DNA from: CALDUY01 sp046350255
Lineage (GTDB): Bacteria; Planctomycetota; Planctomycetia; Gemmatales; Gemmataceae
Assembly (NCBI GenBank): GCA_046350255.1
Contig: JAXMAV010000015.1
Span: 62,001-126,000 of the forward strand
Direction: 5' to 3'
DNA: 64,000 nt
Positions 25,353-37,252 of this stretch are shown in pieces. Below the pieces are notes generated by a model. It made no database searches. It saw only the letters and a list, made by a program, of their open reading frames with translations, and was not told the DNA's origin. Within the stretch, counting starts at the first letter, position 1. Every line of letters starts with the position of its first letter. A program made the translations under genes and the position numbers.

Positions 25353-26582
25353 CTAGCGTTCCGTCAGCGGCACGCAGACGATTTCGCGGTCGGTTCGTGC
25401 GAAAATGCAGCCCGCGCCGAAGCCGGGGTGTGCCCACGTCCGGCCGATGATGCTGGCCTTACCCCGACGCACGAGGCCGGTTGGCTTCAATTCGCACAGC
25501 AGCAACTCGCCCGGGGTGTTGAGAATCAGCGCCCGATCGCCTCCCACCCAGACGAGACTGGCCTGCGGATTGGTGTCGCGCGGCGTGACATGCTCGTTCT
25601 CCCAGAGAATCTTGCCCGTCTGCATCTCCAGGCACTTCAGGCCCCGGAAGCGATCGATGGCATAGACATGCTTGCCGCGCACCAGCGGCGTGGACATGAG
25701 CAAACTCAGCGCCTTGCCTTCCCAGGCCACCTTAGGGTTGCGTCCCTGCTCGTCCAGGCGGATGGCCTTGCTGCCCGACCAGTAGTTCGACGCCAGCAGG
25801 ATGCCATCGCCATACACCACGTCGCTGATCGAGACATCGTAGGTGATCCCCTCGAACGGCACCTTCCAGAGGACCTTGCCGCTGGTCGGTTCCAGGCCAA
25901 CGATGTGTTGCGGAGTGAAGTAGACCAGTTGCCGCCACTTGCCGGTGTCCACGATGACTGGGGAGGCATAACCTGGCGGGTCACCCAGGCTGCGCCACAC
26001 TTCCTTGCCGGTCTTCAGGTCGAGGGCGACGAGAAGAGCGTCGGGCTGGCCGCCCACCTGGACGATGAGCGTCTTTCCTTCGACGAGGGGCGAGCAGGCA
26101 TGGCCCCAGGTGGGCACCCGGCCGCGAAACTCCTTGACCGTGTCGCGGCTCCAGACCACCTTGCCCGTGTCGGCCTCCAGGCAATACAGGTGGCCCAGGG
26201 CGCCCAGGGTGTAGACATGCGCGCCGTGTAGCGTGGGGGTGGCGCGTGGGCCGTTGCCGTAGTCGAGCTTGCCATAGGTCACCGGGTAGGCGTGCTCCCA
26301 GACGACCTTGCCGGTGCCAGCCTGGAGGCAGACGACGCGTTCGACCTCGCGCGGTGTTGTCTGGTGATCCTGCACGTAGACGCGTTCGTCGCGCACGGCG
26401 ATGCCGCCATAGCCTCCGCCGAGGGGCTGGGTCCAGCGCGGCGTCAGCTTGTCGGGCAGACGGTCTGGCAGCCCCTTCACGGCCCAGACGTTATCGCGCC
26501 GCGGGCCGCGCCACTGGGGCCAGTCCGCGGCGAACAGAGCGGTAGCCGAACACAACAGAGATAGAGGAACGATCCAGCGCAT
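25353..26582 (-). CDS. PQQ-like beta-propeller protein
   Basis: A 409-aa secreted protein: signal peptide (MRWIVPLSLLCSATALFAAD), the common planctomycete opening WPQWRGPRRDNVW, then about seven PQQ/WD-like propeller blades with repeats such as VVCLQAGTGKVVWEHAYPV, LYCLEADTGKVVWSRDTV, LLVALDLKTGKEVWRSLG and CLEMQTGKILWENEHV. The family binds partner proteins or acts beside quinoprotein dehydrogenases; no PQQ-dependent catalytic residues are evident, so enzyme activity is not claimed. ATG 26582 starts the signal peptide. It is 102 bases downstream of the DUF1549/DUF1553 gene in the same direction and is probably part of that operon. Confidence 0.9.
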   Translation of the reverse strand: MRWIVPLSLLCSATALFAADWPQWRGPRRDNVWAVKGLPDRLPDKLTPRWTQPLGGGYGGIAVRDERVYVQDHQTTPREVERVVCLQAGTGKVVWEHAYPVTYGKLDYGNGPRATPTLHGAHVYTLGALGHLYCLEADTGKVVWSRDTVKEFRGRVPTWGHACSPLVEGKTLIVQVGGQPDALLVALDLKTGKEVWRSLGDPPGYASPVIVDTGKWRQLVYFTPQHIVGLEPTSGKVLWKVPFEGITYDVSISDVVYGDGILLASNYWSGSKAIRLDEQGRNPKVAWEGKALSLLMSTPLVRGKHVYAIDRFRGLKCLEMQTGKILWENEHVTPRDTNPQASLVWVGGDRALILNTPGELLLCELKPTGLVRRGKASIIGRTWAHPGFGAGCIFARTDREIVCVPLTER

Positions 26583-26684
26583 GAGAGCCACTCGCGGAGG
26601 GTGGACAGGCAGGCTGGAGAAAGTGTATCGCCCCCGTTGTCTGCGGACCATCCCAGGAGAGAAACTACCTGACCGCGCTGCCGG

Positions 26685-29660
26685 TCAATCGATGAAGATG
26701 AACTCATTGGCGTTGAGCAGGGCCCGACAGGCGGCAGCCAGCCCATGACGTCGGGCGTGCTCGATCACGGCGGTGCGTTCCTCGGGACCAGGAGTACGAC
26801 TCAGCGCCAGACGAAAGGCCAGGTCCACCTGCTGATCGATCTGGGGAGCCTGGCGCTGCAAGCGCTCGGCGAAGAGACTCGCCTGGCGCACCACGAACGG
26901 GTTGTTGAGCAACGCCAGCGCCTGCAGCGCCGTCAGCGTGGCATTGCGGACCGGCGTGGGCTGGTTGGGATCGGCACAGTCGAGACTGTCGAGAAACGGG
27001 TTAGGGACACTGCGAACGGTGAACCGGTAGACCGTGCGACGGTAGGTAGCCGGGTCGTGGATGCGGGTTGGGTCGCTGTGGTCGTAGATGGGCGAATGGT
27101 CGTCCTTGAAGCGGAACAGTTCGTACCCCGGTCCACCCATGCGTCGGTCGAGGGTGCCGGCCACGGCCAGGACGGCATCGCGGATACTCTCGGCGTCGAG
27201 ACGTTGGCGGTTCATGCGCCACAGCAGGCGATTGTCGGCGTCGATGCGAGCAGCCTGCTCGTTGTGCCGGCTGGCCTGGCGATAGGTCGCGCTGGTGACG
27301 ATCAACCGATGCAGGTGTTTGAGTGACTGTCCCTGGCGCAGCTCGACGGCCAGCCACTCGAGCAATTCGGGATGACTGGGAGTACCGCCCATCTTGCCAA
27401 AGTCGGACGGCGTGTCCACAATCCCCTTGCCCAGGTGATAGTGCCACAGGCGGTTAGCCATGGAACGCCAGGTCAGCGGGTTCTTGTCGCTGGCCAGCCA
27501 GTCGGCCAGGGCGAGGCGACGGTCGCCCTCGGTGGCGGCAGGCAGATCGGGTGACAGCCCAGTGACACAGCTGAGTGTGCCGGGGCGCACCTCTTCGCGC
27601 TTCTGTTCGACGTCGCCGCGCCGCAGCAACCAGACAGGCCGAGGCGCGATCGATACCACGGCATAGGTCTGCGGCCCGGCGCTGGGCCGACGCAACGCTG
27701 TGTCGATCTGCTCGGCGCGGATGTTAAGCCTGGCCAGTTCGCTGAGGGTCGCGGCAGGCACCTTGCGGGTCAGCTCGGCGGCGCGCTCCGCCTCGACGGC
27801 GGCGATCTCGCGCACCAGGTCGATGCGCCGCTGCAGCTGCTTCGCCAGTTTCGGGTCGGCCTGGTCCGGCAGGCGTTCGCGGCTGGTGTAGCCGTCTACC
27901 AGGTGGCGCCGACTCCAGCGTCCCGCCTCGATCGATTCCGACGAGGTCACCGCTCGGCCCGCCGCGACGTTCTTGCCACCAGAGATCGCCTGAAGCTCGG
28001 CCAGGGCGAAGACATAATCGTTCGTGCGCTTCCACAGTCGGGTGGCGGTTACCCGGATGAAGCGGGCCTTCGCCTCGCGCAGCGGCACCACCACGGGGTT
28101 ATCGCCGGGACCGGGCACATCGTCCCGGGTGTGGTCGGCCACCAGGCGCGGCCGGGTGAAGGCGGCATCGTCGCTCAGCTCGACCTGGTAGCGCAGCGGA
28201 AAGCCGAAGCCGGGGGTGTCGGGAAAGTCGACGGGGCGAGCCGGGAACAGGCGCACTTCCTCGAGCGGCACCACAGCCCCCAGGTCTACCTGCACCCAGC
28301 GCACGTGATCGGGCGTGGGCAGAATGTCGGAGTGCCAGCCGTTGCTGGGGCTGACCGCGGCCGACGCCAGAGGTAGCGCCTTCAGCTCGGTGCGCAGTGC
28401 GGTCAGGCGCGTGTCGAGCCGGGCGATAGACGGCCCGGCCAGGCGGGAGATCTCGGCAGTCAGGCGGGTGCGTTGCTCCTGGAACTCGCGCTGCTGAGCG
28501 AGGAGGGTTCGCCGTGCGTCCGACTCCGGCGCGGGCAGGGTGCGCGGGCCGCGTTCCACCCCGGCGAAGACGGCCTGCAGCCGATAGTAGTCGCGCATGG
28601 GGATCGGATCGAACTTGTGATCATGACAGCGGGCGCAACCGACCGTGAGGCTGTTGAACGTGCCGATGGCGTTGGTCACCATGTCGTCCCGATCGTTGAG
28701 GCGGGTCTTTTCCTTGTCCACGGTGCCCTCGCGCAGCTCGACCTGACCGACGAGGTCCCAGGGGCCGGCCACGACGAAGCCAGTGGCAATGATCCCCTCG
28801 GGATCGCCCGGGCGCAGGACATCGCCGGCCAGCTGCTCGCGGAGGAAGTCGCGGAACGGTCGATCGGCATTGAGCGCCCGGATGACCCAGTCGCGGTAGG
28901 GCCAGGCGTGGTCGCGCCGTTTGTCCTTGTCGTAGCCGTGAGTGTCGCCGTAATGCACGACGTCGAGCCAGTGCCGCCCCCAGCGTTCGCCATACGCGGG
29001 TGATGCCAGCAGACGTTCGACCAACCGTTCGTAGGCGCCGGGCCGATGGTCGTTCAGAAACGCCTCGACCTCGGCCGGCGTTGGAGGCAGGCCGGTCAGA
29101 TCGAAGCTGAGGCGTCGCAGCAAGGTGACACGATCGGCCTCGGACGAGGGAGCAAGTCCACGCTTTTCGAGCGCCGCCAGGATGAAGGCATCGATCGGAT
29201 TGCGCGGCCAGGCGCCATCGCGTACGCGCGGCAGCGCGGGTCGCTGGAGCGGTCGCAGCGACCACCAGGTCTCCGCCTCGGGCTCGCCACTCCGGGCGCG
29301 GAGCGTGACGCCAGCTGGCCAGGCAGCGCCTGCCTCGATCCACTGCCGAAGCGCGCCCACCTCGGCTTCTGTCAGCTTCGGGCCCGAACGCGGCATGCGC
29401 GGCCGATCGCCTGTCACCACCTGCACGAGCAAACTCTTGCTAGACTGGCGCGGCAGCACCACGGGGCCGGCATCGCTGCCCGCCCGCAGGCCGGACGCCG
29501 TCGAGAGATCGAGCCCCCCCCGCTTCTTCGCGCTGTCGTGGCAGGAAAGGCAGCGCTGCTCGAGCAGCGGAGCCACCCGGTCGCGAAAGAGGTCGGCCGC
29601 CCGCGCCGGCACAGGAAGGCTTACCAGTCCAGCCGCCAGGAGAAGCGTGCGCCGGAGCAT
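26685..29660 (-). CDS. Planctomycete cytochrome c/DUF1549/DUF1553 protein with discoidin-like domain
   Basis: A 991-aa secreted protein. After the signal peptide (MLRRTLLLAAGLVSLPVPARA) comes a planctomycete cytochrome c domain (PSCyt1) with CLSCH haem site and the MPRSGPKLTEAEV ligand region, then DUF1549 (about 150-360; NPIDAFILAALEKRGLAPS, RWGRHWLDVVHYGDTHGYD), a discoidin/F5-8C-like insert (about 420-570; VRWVQVDLGAVVPLEEVRLF), and C-terminal DUF1553 (about 690-980; PLTWRSMANRLWHYHLGKGI). The family is extracytoplasmic and of unproven function, thought to act in polysaccharide or sulfated-glycan breakdown with electron transfer. It is the first gene of the minus-strand run 29660-24018 and has a good promoter and operator-like palindrome just upstream. 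Confidence 0.92.
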   Translation of the reverse strand: MLRRTLLLAAGLVSLPVPARAADLFRDRVAPLLEQRCLSCHDSAKKRGGLDLSTASGLRAGSDAGPVVLPRQSSKSLLVQVVTGDRPRMPRSGPKLTEAEVGALRQWIEAGAAWPAGVTLRARSGEPEAETWWSLRPLQRPALPRVRDGAWPRNPIDAFILAALEKRGLAPSSEADRVTLLRRLSFDLTGLPPTPAEVEAFLNDHRPGAYERLVERLLASPAYGERWGRHWLDVVHYGDTHGYDKDKRRDHAWPYRDWVIRALNADRPFRDFLREQLAGDVLRPGDPEGIIATGFVVAGPWDLVGQVELREGTVDKEKTRLNDRDDMVTNAIGTFNSLTVGCARCHDHKFDPIPMRDYYRLQAVFAGVERGPRTLPAPESDARRTLLAQQREFQEQRTRLTAEISRLAGPSIARLDTRLTALRTELKALPLASAAVSPSNGWHSDILPTPDHVRWVQVDLGAVVPLEEVRLFPARPVDFPDTPGFGFPLRYQVELSDDAAFTRPRLVADHTRDDVPGPGDNPVVVPLREAKARFIRVTATRLWKRTNDYVFALAELQAISGGKNVAAGRAVTSSESIEAGRWSRRHLVDGYTSRERLPDQADPKLAKQLQRRIDLVREIAAVEAERAAELTRKVPAATLSELARLNIRAEQIDTALRRPSAGPQTYAVVSIAPRPVWLLRRGDVEQKREEVRPGTLSCVTGLSPDLPAATEGDRRLALADWLASDKNPLTWRSMANRLWHYHLGKGIVDTPSDFGKMGGTPSHPELLEWLAVELRQGQSLKHLHRLIVTSATYRQASRHNEQAARIDADNRLLWRMNRQRLDAESIRDAVLAVAGTLDRRMGGPGYELFRFKDDHSPIYDHSDPTRIHDPATYRRTVYRFTVRSVPNPFLDSLDCADPNQPTPVRNATLTALQALALLNNPFVVRQASLFAERLQRQAPQIDQQVDLAFRLALSRTPGPEERTAVIEHARRHGLAAACRALLNANEFIFID

Positions 29661-29681
29661 ATCACGACCTCGGGAGAGGAA

Positions 29682-29698
29682 AAGTGGTCTGACCACTT
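29682..29698. promoter_or_regulatory. 17-bp palindromic operator of FadR/GntR type
   Basis: AAGTGGTC-T-GACCACTT is a perfect inverted repeat. Its TGGTCnGACCA core matches the operator shape known for FadR and other FCD-type GntR regulators. It covers the predicted transcription start (about 29692) of the minus-strand promoter at 29700-29727, so binding would be expected to repress. Confidence 0.65.
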
Positions 29699-29699
29699 G

Positions 29700-29727
29700 A
29701 TAATATCGGGGGAGAGGGGCCTGTCAA
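29700..29727 (-). promoter_or_regulatory. Promoter of the DUF1549/PQQ operon
   Basis: On the minus strand TTGACA (29727-29722) is followed after 16 bases by TATTAT (29705-29700), 6 of 6 and 5 of 6 consensus matches. The leader to ATG 29660 would be about 32 bases. Confidence 0.65.
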
Positions 29728-29756
29728 GAGACGGGGTCGGCCTCTACATTGCTGGC

Positions 29757-30521
29757 ATGAGTGCTTCCTATGATCTGCATGGCCGGGTGGCTCTGGTGAC
29801 CGGCGCCGGGGTGGGGATCGGCCGCGCCGCCGCGCTGGCCCTGGGTCGCGCCGGGGCCCGGGTGGTAGTGCATTACCACGCCAGCGCCCAGGAAGCCGCG
29901 GACACCCTGGCGGCGCTTCAGGCGCAGGGCAGCAGTGGGATCGTCCACCAGGCGGACCTCACCGACGAGCATGCCGCTTCGAGTACGGTTGATCGTGTCG
30001 TCGCCGAGTGTGGCCGGCTGGACATCCTGGTCAACAATACTGGTTCGCCGCTGGAGCGCACGGCGGTGGAGGAGTGTCCGACCGCGCTGTGGCGCCGGGT
30101 CTTTGCGGTGAATCTCGATGCTGCCTTCTTCGTGACGCGGCAAGCCATACCGCATCTGCGTGCCTCGGGGCACGGGGCGATCGTGAACAATCTGTCGCTG
30201 TCGGTCCAGACCGGTGGCGCCGGCGGGGCCGGGCCTTATGCCGCGGCCAAGGGAGCGCTGCAGGTGCTGACGCGGACGCTGGCGCGGGAGCTAGCCCCGC
30301 AGGTACGAGTCAACGCCGTCATGCCCGGGGTGATTCAGACGCGACATCACGAGCAGTTCAGCAGCTCCGCGCGAATGGAAGAGTACCGCCGTCAAACACC
30401 CCTGGCACGCAACGGCGAGGCGGAAGAAGTGGCCGAGGCCATTCTCTTCCTGGCCAGCGACGCGGCCAGTTTCATGACGGGCGCGACTCTGGACGTCAAC
30501 GGAGGACGCTTCCTGCGCTAG
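29757..30521 (+). CDS. SDR-family oxidoreductase (FabG-like)
   Basis: A 254-aa classical short-chain dehydrogenase/reductase. Cofactor motif VTGAGVGIGRAAALALG (TGxxxGxG) near residues 15-31 with downstream VVVHYHASAQEA suggests NADP(H) or NAD(H) binding; NNTG replaces the usual NNAG; the catalytic set is Ser (NNLSLSVQTG), Tyr and Lys (GPYAAAKGAL); VRVNAVMPGVIQT and GATLDVNGGRFL close the domain. It resembles 3-oxoacyl-ACP reductase-type SDRs, but specificity cannot be read from this. ATG 29757 is used because the fold starts right there; upstream in-frame sequence runs antisense through the DUF1549 gene. The gene is divergent from that operon with the palindromic operator between them, and lies 105 bases before efp. 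Confidence 0.9.
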   Translation: MSASYDLHGRVALVTGAGVGIGRAAALALGRAGARVVVHYHASAQEAADTLAALQAQGSSGIVHQADLTDEHAASSTVDRVVAECGRLDILVNNTGSPLERTAVEECPTALWRRVFAVNLDAAFFVTRQAIPHLRASGHGAIVNNLSLSVQTGGAGGAGPYAAAKGALQVLTRTLARELAPQVRVNAVMPGVIQTRHHEQFSSSARMEEYRRQTPLARNGEAEEVAEAILFLASDAASFMTGATLDVNGGRFLR

Positions 30522-30527
30522 AAGGGA

Positions 30528-30557
30528 TTGACACTGCGCAATCTCACTTTCTACGAT
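30528..30557 (+). promoter_or_regulatory. Candidate promoter of efp
   Basis: TTGACA (30528-30533), 18-base spacer, TACGAT (30552-30557, 4 of 6). It lies between the SDR stop and the efp GTG start, giving a leader of about 60 bases with CGGAGGA before the start. Confidence 0.5.
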
Positions 30558-30626
30558 CCCATGATGCTGCGGTTCGCATCCGGGTGAACCGGCTCCCGCG
30601 GCGAGAATCATCATCCGGAGGAATAT

Positions 30627-31193
30627 GTGGCCTCGATCCTTTTCAGCGAAGTCCGCAAGGGCATGGTCGTCAACATGGAAGGCCAGCTCTACTACTGTGT
30701 GGACCGCGAGCTACGGACGCCGGGCAACCTGCCGTCCAAGCTCACACTCAAATTGAAGAACATCAAGACCGGGTTCGTCACGGACCAGCGCGTTCACCCC
30801 GAGGACAAGGTCGAGCAGGCCTACCTCGACAAGCGCGACATGGAGTACCTCTACAAGGACTCCGACGGCTACGTCTTCATGGACAAGGAAACCTACGAGC
30901 AGGTCACCCTCGCCCCGGACATGGTCGGCGACCTGCCGCTTTACCTCAAGGAAAACAACTCCTGCCAGGTGACCTTTTACGACAACAAGCCGCTCAGCAT
31001 CGATCTGCCGGCCCAGGTCGAGCTGAAGGTCACCGAGACCGATCCCGCCCTGAAGGGTGCGACGGCCGCTGCTCAGTACAAGCCGGCCACGCTGGAGACC
31101 GGTCTGAAGGTCACAGTGCCTCCCCACATCGGCATCGGCGACATGATCGTCGTGGACACCGAGGAAGGTAAGTACCTCAGCCGCGTCAAGTAA
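30627..31193 (+). CDS. efp: Elongation factor P
   Basis: EF-P binds between the P and E sites of ribosomes stalled on polyproline and stimulates peptide-bond formation. The 188-aa length and three-domain layout (KOW-like domain I, two OB domains) are normal; C-terminal ATLETGLKVTVPPHIGIGDM and VDTEEGKYLSRVK are diagnostic. The domain I loop that reaches the peptidyl-transferase centre reads RTPGNLPSKL, placing Asn at position 34, where E. coli has the lysylated Lys and Pseudomonas has the rhamnosylated Arg. I saw no epmA/epmB or earP in the window. Start is GTG after CGGAGGA. Proline runs in this window's own proteins (for example seven in the vWA protein) give EF-P obvious substrates. A bidirectional terminator follows. 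Confidence 0.96.
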   Translation: MASILFSEVRKGMVVNMEGQLYYCVDRELRTPGNLPSKLTLKLKNIKTGFVTDQRVHPEDKVEQAYLDKRDMEYLYKDSDGYVFMDKETYEQVTLAPDMVGDLPLYLKENNSCQVTFYDNKPLSIDLPAQVELKVTETDPALKGATAAAQYKPATLETGLKVTVPPHIGIGDMIVVDTEEGKYLSRVK

Positions 31194-31210
31194 TCGGGAT
31201 ACCATCCATG

Positions 31211-31241
31211 AACGAGCGGGGGAACTGTTCCCCCGCTCGTT
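31211..31241. terminator. Bidirectional terminator between efp and haem dehydrogenase gene
   Basis: AACGAGCGGGGGAA (31211-31224) and TTCCCCCGCTCGTT (31228-31241) make a perfect 14-bp stem with a 3-base loop, between two convergent genes. No long T-run on either side. Confidence 0.8.
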
Positions 31242-31251
31242 CGCGTTACGC

Positions 31252-34660
<3,409 letters not shown>

Positions 34661-34692
34661 GATGAATTACCTGGCCGGCAAGGGTGTGCGAA

Positions 34693-35607
34693 TCAGCGGG
34701 CGGACAGCGACCGGGCGAGGTCGTGAATTTCCTTCTCTTTCACCTCGATGAGCGGGTCGAACTTAGGGATCTCGACCGCGTTGTTGCCCTGCTCGTGTTT
34801 GCGGAAGCCGAACAGGTAGGTGACGTTCTGGGGCCGCCAGCGATGGAAGTACAGCTCGTTCTTCTCGACGATCAGTCGGCGCAGTTTTTCGCGTGCGGCC
34901 GACTCGGAGCCGTCCTCCAGCCGGGCATCGGCGGGGGCCAGGCCCAGCGCCTTTTGCAGCTCCAGGGCGGACCAGCGATAGCCGTGCTTGGTGAGGTGGA
35001 TGCCATTATACGTCGCGGGCGGATCGACCTTCGTCAGGTCGCCCAGGCGTTCGTACAGATCCACATAATCGTGCTTGCGTTTCTGGGCCACCTCGCGGAT
35101 GGCGTCGGCATAGAGACGCAGATTCTGGTTGTTGCGCGCTGGATCGGGCAGCGGTCGGCCCATATCGGCCTGGCGCAGCGGCCCAAGCAGGATGATCTTC
35201 GCGCCGGTTTTCTCCAGGGTGCCCAGCAGGGTTTCCAGCTGCCGGGTGAAGCGAGGCAGCCCCGCGGCTCCCTGGAACGATTCGTTGGTGCCATAGGCCA
35301 CAAATAGCACTGTGGGCTTCAGAGCAAGCGTATGCTCGATGAGTTGCCGATATCCCTCGGCGGGCGAGCCGAATCCGGCGCGGGCTTCGCCAAACACGGT
35401 GTCGCCGGACCAGCCCAGGTTGCGGAAGGTGATCTTCTTGCCAGGGAAGCGCGCGGTCAGCGCGAGTTCCCAGTAGCCGTGCTGCTGCTCACGTTCGATG
35501 AGAGTGTTGCCGACGAAGACAACACGGTCGCCATCGCGAAGTTCCAGGGGTGCAGCAGGGGCGGCAGCCGCGCAGGCCGCCAACGCAAGCAGGGAGAGGA
35601 TGCGCAC
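34693..35607 (-). CDS. SGNH/GDSL-type hydrolase
   Basis: A 304-aa secreted protein with signal peptide (MRILSLLALAACAAAAPAAP) and an SGNH-hydrolase-like fold. The planctomycete subtype is recognisable by VVFVGNTLIEREQQHGYWE, ITFRNLGWSGDTVFGEAR (block II Gly), FVAYGTNESFQG (block III GxN) and TYNGIHLTKHGYRW (block V His). The nucleophile Ser of block I is Asn/Thr here (GNTLIE, where GDSI is usual), so classical esterase activity is doubtful. The family may act on acylated or carbohydrate substrates. It is 32 bases upstream of the frameshifted haem dehydrogenase gene in the same direction, and these two families are often neighbours in planctomycetes. Confidence 0.85.
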   Translation of the reverse strand: MRILSLLALAACAAAAPAAPLELRDGDRVVFVGNTLIEREQQHGYWELALTARFPGKKITFRNLGWSGDTVFGEARAGFGSPAEGYRQLIEHTLALKPTVLFVAYGTNESFQGAAGLPRFTRQLETLLGTLEKTGAKIILLGPLRQADMGRPLPDPARNNQNLRLYADAIREVAQKRKHDYVDLYERLGDLTKVDPPATYNGIHLTKHGYRWSALELQKALGLAPADARLEDGSESAAREKLRRLIVEKNELYFHRWRPQNVTYLFGFRKHEQGNNAVEIPKFDPLIEVKEKEIHDLARSLSAR

Positions 35608-35682
35608 GGGTTCAACTCCAGACGGTCAGGGCATGTAATCCGATTGTACCCCGACGACGGCTGGAAGCAACGGGCCGCCTGC

Positions 35683-37248
35683 TCAGCGACTCGCGGCGTT
35701 GCCCACGTCGAACCCCTTACCCAGCTCGGATACATCACGGAAATAGACAATCCGCGGGCGTCCCTGGTTGGTGTCGATGACCGCCTCGACGCGCGCCGTC
35801 GGCCCTCCCTTGTCGAAGTAGCCCACCGACTGCAACGAATACACCTGCGACCGCGTGGTGATGTACGGATCGAGCTTCTTCACCAGACTGGCCTTCAGAT
35901 TCAGCTCGGTCAGGAGCCAGGCAGGGGTCTTGTACAGTTCGTCCTCGGAAGCGGAGCCAGGCGTCGGACGACGGCCCAAGATCGATTCGATGTCCGAATC
36001 CTGCAGCCCTGCGGCCTCCTTCAGCCCCAGCAGTACCGCCTGGGGAGCGGTGTTGATATTCAGGCGCGGAGTCAGATCCATCTGGTTGGAGGTGGTGCAG
36101 TACTGCCAGACCTTGGGGAACAGCTCGCGCTGACTGGCGACATCGTTCATCGGGCTGGGGTAGGTGATGCGCTTCTGCTGCCGGCCTGTGCCCACGGTCA
36201 CGCTCACCTGGCTACTCACAAGATCCCAGATCGAGCTAATCTTGCGAAGCTTTTTGGTCCCCGCGTTGCCCACGTCCTCCTGAATCTTGGCCTTGGCCGC
36301 GCCAATGTCCTGGGAAGCCGAGGAACTTTTCGAGGTGGAAGAACTGGAGGAACTGGAGACTGCTGACGTGCCATACAGGCGAGCAGCAGCGATGTAGGTG
36401 GCCACCTCCTCGCCCACGGCAGCCTGCAGCCGGGTGTAGGTGGTGCTCAGGTCCGAATTGTTCAGGTAGATGCGCGGCTTGCCGTCCGGATCGACGTTCA
36501 CTTCCCGGCTGTAGACGGTCAGGTAAGCTTGCCAGCCAAGGCTCAGCTGGCCGTCTCCTTCGCCTGGGTCGGCCTGGCCGTTGCGGTTGCGATCTGAGCC
36601 GAAGAGCAGATCGGGGGTGACTCCCTTGACCAGGAGTAACTCCTCGAGCGTGTCGAGCGGGCCATTCTTGCAGCGGTAGGGCGGATCGAGCGCGCTGTAA
36701 TACTCGTTCTCGGCTCCGTTCTGCCGCGCCGTGTCGTCAGTGTCGATGTAGTCGAGAATGGAGTCGGCGATCTCGTCGGTCATGTTCGGCAGCTGCATGA
36801 GGATCTTCTTCCCGACCTCACCCTTGCCCTTATCGAGGCCGAGCAGCGCGTTCAGGTTGACCTTGCCCGACTCGCAGGTCACCCCGAAGGTGTGCGCCTG
36901 GCCGTTGCTGCCGGAGTCGTTGGGATCGCGCAGGGTCAGGATGCTGAACCGGCCGGTGCGGCCGTTGGTGGCACTGGTGGGCACCTCAATGTCCTGAAAG
37001 AGTTGCGGATTATCGAAGAGCGAGCCTCCTGCGGCGTTGGGGCCGGCAGCGAGCAAGGCGGCGGCGTAATGCACCCCCGAGGTGGCGAAGGCGCGGGCCT
37101 GGGTGCTGCGGATCACGCTCTCCGTGGCGCGGGCCTCGCCCAGCATCCAGTCGTTGTAGCGGTAGGCCGCCAGCGTCAGCAGGACGATGACAATGAGCAC
37201 CACCAGCAGGACCACTCCCCGTCGGGAGCGCGGACGTGCAACGCGCAT
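35683..37248 (-). CDS. GspK-like minor pseudopilin
   Basis: A 521-aa protein with a basic leader and one membrane helix (RRGVVLLVVLIVIVLLTLAA) followed by TESVIRSTQARAFATSGVHYAA, and later NLNALLG, ADSILDYIDTDDTARQNGAE, PLDTLEELLLVKG and LNINTAPQAVLLGL, all typical of the type II secretion tip protein GspK. GspK caps the pseudopilus with GspI and GspJ and lacks the +5 Glu, as here. The chain is longer than the usual 320-350 residues because of insertions, including a Ser-rich run (about residues 300-312). It is the last gene of the gspG-H-I-J-K set, four bases after gspJ. No secretin, ATPase or inner-membrane platform genes are in the window. Confidence 0.88.
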   Translation of the reverse strand: MRVARPRSRRGVVLLVVLIVIVLLTLAAYRYNDWMLGEARATESVIRSTQARAFATSGVHYAAALLAAGPNAAGGSLFDNPQLFQDIEVPTSATNGRTGRFSILTLRDPNDSGSNGQAHTFGVTCESGKVNLNALLGLDKGKGEVGKKILMQLPNMTDEIADSILDYIDTDDTARQNGAENEYYSALDPPYRCKNGPLDTLEELLLVKGVTPDLLFGSDRNRNGQADPGEGDGQLSLGWQAYLTVYSREVNVDPDGKPRIYLNNSDLSTTYTRLQAAVGEEVATYIAAARLYGTSAVSSSSSSSTSKSSSASQDIGAAKAKIQEDVGNAGTKKLRKISSIWDLVSSQVSVTVGTGRQQKRITYPSPMNDVASQRELFPKVWQYCTTSNQMDLTPRLNINTAPQAVLLGLKEAAGLQDSDIESILGRRPTPGSASEDELYKTPAWLLTELNLKASLVKKLDPYITTRSQVYSLQSVGYFDKGGPTARVEAVIDTNQGRPRIVYFRDVSELGKGFDVGNAASR

Positions 37249-37252
37249 GGGT

